From: JACCZH01 sp963729445
GTDB lineage: Bacteria; Chloroflexota; Chloroflexia; Thermomicrobiales; CFX8
Length of the DNA stretch: 64,000 nucleotides
Direction: 5' to 3'
Assembly (NCBI GenBank): GCA_963729445.1
Contig: CAVSNU010000003.1
Coordinates: 620,001-684,000, forward strand
In this document: positions 16,509 through 24,476 of the stretch, piece after piece
Numbering within the stretch: position 1 is the first letter of the stretch
Layout: every line of letters begins with the position of its first letter
The notes under the pieces: generated by a model
Told to the model about the DNA's origin: nothing
What the model saw: only the letters and a program-made list of their open reading frames with translations
Database searches by the model: none
Program-made: the position numbers and the translations under genes

Positions 16509-18176
16509 ATGGCTGTGCGGCAACTATCCAGCATGCCTTCGAGAGTGACCCGGCGCCGGTTCCTGGCCGGAACCGGTGCTGGGTTCGCCGGGCTTCTGGC
16601 GGCGTGTAGCGGACCGGCTACCGATCTCGTTGGAGACCCCGAGAGCCGCAACCGTTCGGACGCCGCACCCACGTCAACTACCGCTCCGGCGGGGGTCACA
16701 GCCACAGACAGCGGATCCCGCCCGGGATCCGCTGTGTCGACAGACACTCAAGGCGAACCATCGCCGAATCCGCTGACGCCAACCGCTGAAACGCCGGCAG
16801 GCGGGATGTCGGAGCCGAAGCGGGAACCCGCGCGGATCATTGTTGACTTCATCCCGGTGGTGTCCCGCCGATTGCAACTTCGTGAGATATCGCACGACGC
16901 GCTGCTCAAGATCTGGAACGGCGAGATCACTAACTGGAGCGAGGTCGGAGAGCCTGGTTCTCATGAGATTCAAAGAGTCAGTGTCGAAGGCTCGACCGGA
17001 CCGCTGCCGCTCGAATTCATCGATGTGAACGTCGAGCAGTTCGACGATCTCGAGGAGTTTCTGCACTTTCAAACGGGAGCCATCGCTCTCTTGCCCCGGC
17101 AGTGGGTGGATTTTCGATTTCGTCACCTCAGAGTCGACGGCATCGACTACCTCATCCACCCGGATGCATCGAACCCGCTGCGAACCGAGATCGTGGTAGA
17201 CCCAAATTCACCGGAACACTTCGATCTGATCCAGACCGCCGCGGTTGGACCGGGTCCCGTCTCGATGACCTGGGTTGGCGACATTATCTACGGCCGCTTC
17301 GTCCACCAGAAGCTGGAGGCAATCGGCGACTTCTCAGCCTCGTTCTGGAACATTCATCCCGAACTGACATGGGCAGATCTCACTATCGGGAATCTGGAGT
17401 GTTCGCTGTCGGACACGATCCCCCAGCCAGAGGAAGCACACACCTTCTCATTTACAACCGTGTCCGCGGCAGTCGAGGGGCTGAAACTCGCCCAGATCGA
17501 CGTTCTGGGCCGGGCCAACAATCACTCGCTCAACTTTGGACCTGCGGGGATGGACGACACAACCGCCGTGCTGGACCAGGCGGGAATCAAGCACTTTGGT
17601 GCGGGTCACAACCTGGACGAGGCGCGCAAGGCCGTAATCGTCGAGAAGAACGGCGTGACGTACGCTTTCCTGGGCTACAATGGGATCAGCGACGACGCTG
17701 ACGGAGCTGGCCCCGATTGGGCAGGCACCATGCCGATGGAACCGCACTTCGTCATCCAGGACATTGAGCGGGAGCTCGCCGCCGGGCACGTCGTTATTCC
17801 ATTTTTCCACTGGGGCGTCGAGTACGTCGCCGACCCTTCTGAGGAGCAACGCTTCTTCGCGCACCTCGCCATCGATCAGGGGGCGGCAATGGTGATGGGC
17901 TCACATCCCCACTGGGTGCAGGCGGTAGAGACGTACCGCGGTAAGCCGATCGTGTACTCGCTTGGCAACTTCATCTTCGATCAGGCCTGGTCAATCGAGA
18001 CCATGCAGGGGATGATTGCGCACGTCTGGATGAAGGCAGCGCGGGTGCTCTCAATCGACCTGGTACCTGTCCTGATCGAGGACGAGCACCGCCCGCGAGT
18101 CATGAACGTAGAAGAAGCCGTCCCCGTTCTCAACCGTGTCTGGGAAGCTTCCGAGCGGCTCATCGTCTCCGGCTAA
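16509..18176 (+). CDS. CapA-family lipoprotein with a PstS-like N-terminal region
   Basis: 555 residues. The N-terminus has a twin-arginine motif (TRRRFLAG) and a lipobox (LLAAC, about residue 34), so it is probably exported folded and lipid-anchored. A Thr/Pro-rich linker follows. Residues about 112–240 contain ISHDALLKIWNGEITNWSEVG, the pattern of phosphate-binding PstS-like proteins. The C-terminal half is a CapA/PgsA metallophosphoesterase-like domain with VGDIIYGR, NLECSL, GRANNHSLNFG, FFHWGVEY and GSHPHW. CapA proteins take part in poly-gamma-glutamate capsule formation, but no pgsBC genes are nearby, so the role is open. Confidence 0.82.
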   Translation: MAVRQLSSMPSRVTRRRFLAGTGAGFAGLLAACSGPATDLVGDPESRNRSDAAPTSTTAPAGVTATDSGSRPGSAVSTDTQGEPSPNPLTPTAETPAGGMSEPKREPARIIVDFIPVVSRRLQLREISHDALLKIWNGEITNWSEVGEPGSHEIQRVSVEGSTGPLPLEFIDVNVEQFDDLEEFLHFQTGAIALLPRQWVDFRFRHLRVDGIDYLIHPDASNPLRTEIVVDPNSPEHFDLIQTAAVGPGPVSMTWVGDIIYGRFVHQKLEAIGDFSASFWNIHPELTWADLTIGNLECSLSDTIPQPEEAHTFSFTTVSAAVEGLKLAQIDVLGRANNHSLNFGPAGMDDTTAVLDQAGIKHFGAGHNLDEARKAVIVEKNGVTYAFLGYNGISDDADGAGPDWAGTMPMEPHFVIQDIERELAAGHVVIPFFHWGVEYVADPSEEQRFFAHLAIDQGAAMVMGSHPHWVQAVETYRGKPIVYSLGNFIFDQAWSIETMQGMIAHVWMKAARVLSIDLVPVLIEDEHRPRVMNVEEAVPVLNRVWEASERLIVSG

Positions 18177-18230
18177 ATGCCGTGTCTCGTAACACCTGGA
18201 CACTCCCAAAAGCTATGTTACGATGACTCC

Positions 18231-18249
18231 ACCGGAGCAAATCTCCGGT
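18231..18249 (+). promoter_or_regulatory. Hairpin in the formate dehydrogenase leader
   Basis: ACCGGAG and CTCCGGT form a 7-base perfect stem around 5 bases, 55 bases before the chosen fdh start. There is no T tail, so it may be an operator or mRNA structure. No recognised riboswitch was seen in this 127-base gap. Confidence 0.3.
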
Positions 18250-18303
18250 TCATTGCTGTCAATACACCACGTTCCGGCACGAGATCACTCAATGGAGGTC
18301 CAG

Positions 18304-21300
18304 GTGGCACTCATAGATCGTATCCGCTCCCATGTTGGGCGTGTGCCGAACCCGGTGAGCAAAGAAACTCGCCATGCTCATGCCCGCATTCATGGGGCAG
18401 ATGTTGGTGTAAGCGTCTGCCCGTACTGCGCGGTCGGCTGCTCGCAGCTGGTCTATGCCAAGAACGGCCGCGTCATCGACATCGAGGGCAACTACGACAG
18501 CCCGATCAACGGCGGCACGCTCTGCCCGAAGGGCGCCGCGACGTCAGGGCTCGTGAACAGCCCCTATCGCCTGACCAAGGTCAAGTACCGCGCGCCGTAC
18601 AGCGACCGCTGGGAGGAGCGCCCGCTCGACTGGGCGATGGAGCGCATCGCCCAGCGTGTCAAGCAGACCCGCGACGCGACCTTACGAGGAGCCGATGAGG
18701 ACGGCATCACCGTCAACCGCACGCTCGGCATCGGCCACTTCGGCGGCGCGACGCTCGACAACGAAGAGAACTACCTGATCAAGAAGCTGTTCACGGCCGG
18801 CCTGGGCATCGTCGGCGTCGAGAACCAGGCCCGCATATGACACAGCTAGCACGGTGCCCGGTCTGGGCGCCCGACTCGGTCGCGGCGGCGCGACAACGAC
18901 CTCAGGAGACTGGCAAACAGCGACTGCATCGTCATCATGGGCTCGAACATGGCCGAGAACCACCCGGTCGGGTTCCGCTTCGTGATGAAGGCGAAGCAGC
19001 GCGGCGCGACGGTCATCCACATCGATCCGCGCTTCTCGCGCACCTCGGCGATGGCCGACATACACGTGCCGCTGCGGGCCGGGAGCGACCTCGTGTTCCT
19101 CGGGGCGCTGGTGAACTACGTGCTGGAGCGCGACACGTGGTTCAACGAATACGTCTGGCAGTACACCAACGCTCGCGGCCATCATCCGCGAGGATTTCGA
19201 GGACACCGAGGACCTGGACGGCCTGTTCTCGCGGCTTCGATCCGGCCACGCCGCAGCTATGACGACCGACACCTGGCAGTACGCGGGCACGAAGACGTGC
19301 CGCCTGATCACGACGAGGCTCATGACGGCCAGACCACAGAGCCGCGCGAGGGGTTCAGCAGGGCCCGGACAGTCCACCGCCCGTCGACCCGACGCTGCAG
19401 CATCCGCGCTGCGTCTTCCAGATCATCAAGCGCCACTATGCGCGCTACACGCCGGAGATGGTCGAGCGAAGCGTGCGGCGTGCCCGGCCGAACTGTTCCT
19501 GAAGGTTGCCGAGGCGATCATCAGCGAACTCGGGCCGCGAGCGGACGACGGCGTTCTGCTACGCCGTCGCCTGGACCCAGCACACGACCGGCACCCAGAT
19601 GATCGGCGCTGCGCGCATCCTCCAGCTGCTGCTCGGCAACATCGGGCGGCCGGGCGGCGGCATCATGGCGCTGCGCGGCCACGCCACGATCCAGGGCAGC
19701 ACCGACATCCCGACGCTCTACAACCTGCTGCCCGGCTATATGCCGATGCCGAGCGCACCCAGCGGCCACGCGACACTCGCTGGATACCTGGCGTACGAGC
19801 ACGCCGCCGACCGGCTGGTTGCACAACGCCCCGCCTACATGGTCAGCCTGCTCAAGGCGTGGTACGGCGACGCCGCGACGCCGGCCAACGACTTCGGCTA
19901 TGACCTGAGCTGCCCAAGATCGACGGCGACTACTCGTTCCAGGCGATGCTACTGCTGATGCACGACGGCATCATGCGGGGCCTGTTCTGCATGGGCCAGA
20001 ACCCGGCCGTCGGCGGCGCAGAACGCGAGTCTGGCCGCGAGGGGCTGGCCAAGCTCGACTGGCTGGTGGTGCGCGACTGCTTCGAGACCGAGACCGCGGC
20101 CTTCTGGCAGATCGCGCCCGAGGTGCGCGACGGCAAGCTGTAGCCGTCCGAGATCAGGACCGAGATCTTCCTGATGCCGGCCGCCGCTCGCGCCCGAGAA
20201 GGACGGCTCCTACACCAACACCCAGCGGCTGGTGCAGTGGCACGACAAGGCGGTCGAGCCGCCCGGCGACTGCCGCTCCGAGGCTGGTTCGTCTACCACC
20301 TGGGCCGGCGCCTGAAGGAGCTGTACGCCGAGCGACGATGGACCGACGGCCGGCAGATCCAGGCGCTGACCTGGGACTACTCCGACGACGGCCACTAGGC
20401 GAGCCGAACGTCGACCAGCGTCCTGCGCGAGATCAACGGCTACACCGTCGATCGACGGCAGCTCGTGCTGGACTACACACGACCTGCGCGACGACGGCTC
20501 GACGGCCTGCGGCTGCTGGATCTACTCCGGCGTCATGCCTGCGGAAGACCACAACCGCGCGCGCAGTCGCCGTGCCGGCGACCCCGATCTCCCTTGGCTG
20601 GGGCTTCGCCTGGCCCGCAAACCGGCGAATGCTCTACAACCGCGCCTCCGCCGACCCGGACGGCAAGCCGTGGTCCGAGCGCAAGCGGTGGATCTGGTGG
20701 GACGAGAGCAAGGGCCTGGACCGGCTACGAAATGCCCGACTTCCCCCGCGACAAGCCCCCGAGCTACCAGTCCGGCGCCGGGTGCGAGGGGCCTCGACGC
20801 CCACCCCGGCGACGCGCCGTTCGTGATGCTGGCCGACGGGCGCGGCTGGCTGTTCGCTGCCGCGGGGCTCAAGGACGGTCCGCTGCCGACCCACTACGAG
20901 CCCTGGGAGTCGCCGATCGCCGAACCTGCTCTATCCGCAGCACACGCGCAGCCCGGTCGCGCCGTTCTTCGACCGCCCGGACAACCGTATCACGACATCG
21001 CTGACCCGCGATTCCCGCACGTTCTCACCACCTACCGTCTGACCGAGCACCACACCGCCGGCGGCATGAGCCGCTGGGTGCCCTGGCTGGCTGAGCTTCA
21101 GCCGGAGGGCTTCGCCGAGATCAGCCCCGAGCTGGCCGGCGAGCTCGGCGTCGACAACGGCGACTGGGTCGTTGATCTCCACGCTGCGCGGCGAGATCGA
21201 AGCCGCGCGCGCTGGTCACCGACCGCATCCAGCCGCTGGCTGATCGGCGGGAGGCGCCATCCACCAGATCGGCATGCCCTGGCACTTCGGCTACGGCGGG

Positions 21301-21436
21301 CTGGCGACCGGCGCCATCGCCAACGACCTGACATCCGCTGGTCGAAGATCCCGACTCGCTCATCCACGAGGCGAAGGCGTTCACCTGTGACGTCCGTGCA
21401 GGGCGGCTCGACGGCGGAGGGCAGGAGACGACATGA
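18304..21436 (+). pseudogene. fdhA: Formate dehydrogenase alpha subunit, selenocysteine-containing, frameshifted as assembled
   Basis: The locus spans about 1,040 codons, the length of FdnG/FdoG-type subunits. GTG at 18304 has GGAGGT upstream. The N-terminus carries the 4Fe-4S motif CPYCAVGC…CPKGA. GVENQARI is followed by TGA (18838–18840) exactly where homologues have selenocysteine, then His-Ser. Later blocks are recognisable in shifting frames: SDCIVIMGSNMAENHPVGF, WTQHTTGTQMIGAARIL, LGNIGRPGGGIMALRGHA, KLDWLVVRDCFETET, YRLTEHHTAGGMSRW and a molybdopterin-binding end. At least ten single-base shifts and TAG stops near 18847 and 20141 interrupt it. No domain is missing, which favours sequencing error over decay. 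It oxidises formate to CO2 using Mo/W-bis-MGD. The end overlaps fdhB by ATGA. Confidence 0.85.
18838..18871 (+). promoter_or_regulatory. Selenocysteine UGA codon with SECIS-like hairpin
   Basis: Directly after TGA (18838–18840) the sequence GGTGCCC (18853–18859), loop GGTCT (18860–18864) and GGGCGCC (18865–18871) forms a 7-pair stem with one wobble. The GGUCU loop is the SelB-binding loop of the Escherichia coli fdhF SECIS. The loop begins 22 bases from the U of UGA, one more than in fdhF; the extra base coincides with the frameshift at 18847, and removing it restores both frame and spacing. Confidence 0.82.
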
Positions 21437-22270
21437 GCCAGAACGAGCTCACGGGCACGACCGGCGCGCGAGAAGGCGCGGTCGGCTTCCTGACCGACAC
21501 CACGCTCTGCATCGGCTGCAAGGCGTGCGAGGTCGCCTGCAAGCAGTGGAACGGCCTGCCGATGGACGAGTTCGGAGCTGACCGGCTAACAGCTACGACA
21601 ACACCGGCGACCTCGGCGCGACCACCTGGCGGCACGTCGCGTTCGTCGAGCGCCTCGACAGGTGGCGGTGCGCGACCAACGTCAGCTGCGGCCGTTCCAG
21701 AGCAACTGGCTGATGCTGAGCGACGTCTGCAAGCACTGCGTCAACGCGCCGCTGCCTGGAAGCCTGCCCGACCGGCGCCATCATCCGCACCGAGTTCGAT
21801 ACCGTGGTGATCCAGCAGGACATCTGCAACGGCTGCGGCTACTGCGTTCCCGCCTGCCCGTTCGGCGTGCCCGAGCTGAGCATGACCGACGGCAAGGCCC
21901 ACAAGTGCACGCTCTGCTACGACCGGCTCAAGGGTGGATCTGGAGCCGGCCTGCGCCAAGGCCTGCCCGACCGACTAGCATCCAGTTTGGGCTGATCGCG
22001 GAGCTCATGCCAAAGGCAACGGAGCGCGTTGCTGAGCTTCACAGCCACGGCGTTGACGAAGCCTACATTTACGGAGATCGTGAGGTTGGCGGAACAGGTG
22101 GAATCGACGGGCTGAACGCATTCTTTATTCTCACCGCGCCCCCGGAGATTTACAATCTGCCGGCCCGACCCGAGCTCCCACAGGACAAGACCCTTCCGGC
22201 CATGTTGTCAACTGCTGGCGCGGCCCTTGCGTTCGGCATCATCGCTGCCCTCACCTTACGACGGCAGTAA
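21433..22270 (+). pseudogene. fdhB: Formate dehydrogenase beta (iron-sulfur) subunit, frameshifted as assembled
   Basis: About 279 codons. Four ferredoxin-type cysteine clusters are visible in order: CIGCKACEVAC (near 21510), CKHC with CLEACP, CNGCGYCVPACPFG, and CTLCYDRLK with CAKACP. Segments lie in different frames with about four single-base shifts between 21585 and 21975; after 21980 the frame is clean to the stop. The C-terminal hydrophobic stretch LSTAGAALAFGIIAALTL suggests a membrane anchor like that of FdnH. It passes electrons from the alpha subunit to the membrane subunit. It overlaps the end of fdhA by 4 bases. Confidence 0.82.
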
Positions 22271-22287
22271 TCAAGAGAGGACCGCGT

Positions 22288-23358
22288 GTGACGGGCGGAT
22301 ACCAGCGCAAGTGGGAGGTGCGCAGAGGAAGAGGGCGCACAGCTGGCGATGAGGCGCGCGACAGCTACTACGAGCTTCCCACCATCCACCGGCCCCACTG
22401 GAAGTGGCTCGTCATCTTCTATTTCTTCCTGGGTGGAATCTCCGGGGCGAGCTATGTCGTCGCGTCCGTCGCCAATCTAGTCGGCGGCAAGGAAGGCAAG
22501 AAGACCGCCCGGGTTGGTTACTACGTCTCGTTCGCCGCACTGCTGCCCTGCCCGGTTCTCCTCATCCTCGACCTCGGCCGGCCAGAGCGCTTTTACAACA
22601 TGTTGCGCATTGTCAAGCTGCGCTCACCAATGTCTGTGGGCACATGGGGGCTCGTGCTCTTCAGCGCCTTCTCGACCATCTCCGTCCTGATCCAGGCAGC
22701 GAGGGACGGTATCATTCGCCGTCCCGCCAGATTGGGGCGCCTGCTCGCTGGAATACCGACGGGGCTGATCGGCGCAATGGGTTCCATTCCGGCATTCTTC
22801 GTTAGCGGCTACACAGGGGTTCTCCTGGCGGCGACCGCCGTACCCCTGTGGACGAAGAACCATCTCCTCATGGGACCGCTGTTCCTGGCGTCGGCGGTAT
22901 CCAACGCTACCGCCGCGATCACGCTGGTGCTCTCGTTGAGACGCAACACCACCGAGCGAGCCCTCGCAAACCTGGAACGGTTAGACAGTATCGCGTTGAT
23001 CGCGGAGCTGGGGCTGCTCTCGCTGGCGCGCTCCCGCTTCAGCCCGACGATCGACCGTCCGCTGCGTGAGGGACACACCGGGCGGCTGCTGCGCTATGGC
23101 GTGCTCGGGACCGGCATCCTGCTGCCCCTGGCCGTGCACGCCCATGGGGCATGGCGAGGCAAGCATCTACCGCGAGCCATGACCACCCTGGCCTCGACAC
23201 TGGTGCTCGCTGGCGGCTTCATCTTTCGATATGTGATCGTCATTGCCGGTCGCCGATCCGCTGACGACCCGCACGCTACCTTCGAAATGACCTCGGGGGA
23301 AAAGCAGAGACTAGGGAATGTCACTGTCGGCCAGGCGCAGGATCACCCGTTCCATTGA
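22288..23358 (+). CDS. NrfD/PsrC-family membrane subunit of formate dehydrogenase
   Basis: 356 residues with eight or so hydrophobic segments, beginning near HWKWLVIFYFFLGGISGASY, the usual first helix of NrfD/PsrC proteins; ILDLGRPERFYNMLRI and SPMSVGTWGLVLFSAFS are also standard. These subunits exchange electrons with menaquinone, replacing the cytochrome b FdnI found in enterobacteria. The GTG at 22288 has GAGAGG upstream and is 17 bases after fdhB. The gene is intact, in contrast to its two upstream partners. Confidence 0.88.
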   Translation: MTGGYQRKWEVRRGRGRTAGDEARDSYYELPTIHRPHWKWLVIFYFFLGGISGASYVVASVANLVGGKEGKKTARVGYYVSFAALLPCPVLLILDLGRPERFYNMLRIVKLRSPMSVGTWGLVLFSAFSTISVLIQAARDGIIRRPARLGRLLAGIPTGLIGAMGSIPAFFVSGYTGVLLAATAVPLWTKNHLLMGPLFLASAVSNATAAITLVLSLRRNTTERALANLERLDSIALIAELGLLSLARSRFSPTIDRPLREGHTGRLLRYGVLGTGILLPLAVHAHGAWRGKHLPRAMTTLASTLVLAGGFIFRYVIVIAGRRSADDPHATFEMTSGEKQRLGNVTVGQAQDHPFH

Positions 23359-23706
23359 GACCGTTTGAACGTAATCCATCGAAATCCGGCGCCGGCCGAG
23401 CAGGCCCCACCACTTTCCGACCTCGATCGTTCCAGGCACGAGCGTCTGGGCACTGTCGGGGGCACTGGCATAACGAGTCCGCGATGTCTGAGTCTGCGGA
23501 CCGCGATTTCCGAGCCGCTGCGTGGACGCCGGGCCTAACATCTCCCCATCAAGCTGCTGCGGATCCTCTACTCCACCCAGCATGGAGGCCGGGTGGAGTT
23601 CCGGCCGTTGTGAGACCCCAGAGGTTCTCAGGACAGTGCCCAGATACACGTTATCAGCGGTGTACACGTCCATTGCCTGCCGGATGTCGCGTGGGTCGAA
23701 ATCCAC
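23311..23706 (-). CDS. Small PRC-barrel-like protein
   Basis: 131 residues. The pattern of an N-terminal MDVYTADNVYLGTVLRTS strand pair, a variable Gln/Pro-rich middle and a C-terminal IEVGKWWGLLGRRRISMDYV element resembles PRC-barrel or DUF2171 proteins, which are often stress-related or bind other proteins. The match is by eye and moderate. The GTG start at 23706 has GGAGG 6 bases upstream. Its 3' end overlaps the convergent fdh membrane subunit by 48 bases. Confidence 0.55.
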   Translation of the reverse strand: MDFDPRDIRQAMDVYTADNVYLGTVLRTSGVSQRPELHPASMLGGVEDPQQLDGEMLGPASTQRLGNRGPQTQTSRTRYASAPDSAQTLVPGTIEVGKWWGLLGRRRISMDYVQTVSMERVILRLADSDIP

Positions 23707-23854
23707 GGTATGCCTCCACTCATCTCACGCCCACATGCCACCCTGCTCTACCTGAGTAGATCGGAATTTATGCGTGCTATACTCAACGGCAAAATAGGGT
23801 CACGTGCTCGGGGCGTGCCGCGCAGGGCGTCGTGAGTTGGAAGGGAGCCAACGG

Positions 23855-24100
23855 TTGACCTACGTCATCGCCGAGCCCTGTATCGGTGTAAAAGATGCCT
23901 CATGCGTTGAGGTTTGTCCAGTAGACTGCATCCACTCGGACGAGTCGAGTGATCAGTACTATATAGATCCCGACGAATGCATCGACTGCGGCGTGTGCGC
24001 TGAAGTCTGTCCGGTCGAAGCTATCTTCTTTGAGGACGATCTACCGGAGCGGTGGTCGAAATTCCTGGAGATCAACAAGGAGTACTTCGAGAACCGCTAG
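23855..24100 (+). CDS. fdxA: Ferredoxin, FdxA (7Fe/8Fe) type
   Basis: 81 residues from the TTG at 23855, which has GGAAGGGAG 8 bases upstream; the frame is open to 23804 but the extra residues do not resemble the family. CIGVKDASCVEVCPVDC and CIDCGVCAEVCPVEA are the two cluster motifs, the first with the wide spacing of FdxA ferredoxins holding a 3Fe-4S and a 4Fe-4S centre. It is a soluble electron carrier; its closeness to formate dehydrogenase may be chance. Confidence 0.9.
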   Translation: MTYVIAEPCIGVKDASCVEVCPVDCIHSDESSDQYYIDPDECIDCGVCAEVCPVEAIFFEDDLPERWSKFLEINKEYFENR

Positions 24101-24120
24101 AGCGGTTTCCAGTATTGCCC

Positions 24121-24300
24121 CTCGTAGCGGCGCACTATGAAGATGTCCAGCTTGACCCACCATGCAAAGATCGTTCGTACGGGCGCAATGCATTGCGCCC
24201 TCTCCGACACCGAGGCGACCAGGCAGGGCGCAATGAATTACGCCCGTACGCAGCCAGGGCGACTCTCATTTCTCGGATGAACCGGGGCTCTTCCATAGTT
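24121..24300. repeat. Dispersed repeat, copy 2: paired-hairpin element
   Basis: Arms at 24176–24201 and 24225–24250 are inverted repeats with two mismatches and match the arms of copy 1 at 13973–14047. Flanking homology extends on both sides (CGTAGCGGCGCA to the left, CGGATGAAC to the right), giving an element of about 170–180 bases. It lies in a 376-base gap between the ferredoxin gene and a terminator; apart from these two features I see nothing in that gap. Confidence 0.78.
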
Positions 24301-24408
24301 TGCGCCGCTAGGCATTCCAATTGAGCCGATCCCGCGGGCCACTTTCGTCATAGCGCCGCTACGCCCATTAGTTCGCTCATCGCTGTTACCAATTGTCAGC
24401 GTAAACAC

Positions 24409-24443
24409 AACCGCTCCGTTCAAGGCGAACGGAGCGGTTTCTT
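24409..24443. terminator. Intrinsic terminator between convergent genes
   Basis: AACCGCTCCGTTC (24409–24421) and GAACGGAGCGGTT (24427–24439) form a perfect 13-base stem around AAGGC, followed by TCTTT on the plus strand and preceded by A residues. It would stop the ferredoxin transcript and perhaps that of the propeller protein from the other side. Confidence 0.8.
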
Positions 24444-24476
24444 TGTGATCGGAATATGCCCTGCGTGGGCCGAAGG

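Noticed and set aside
18838..18840. TGA as the true stop of a 179-residue protein
   Set aside because: The position matches the selenocysteine of formate dehydrogenases, a GGUCU-loop hairpin follows and homology continues beyond it.
24101..24300. The paired hairpin after the ferredoxin as a simple terminator
   Set aside because: There is no T run and the same element with flanks occurs at 13900–14090, so it is a dispersed repeat; the real terminator is at 24409.
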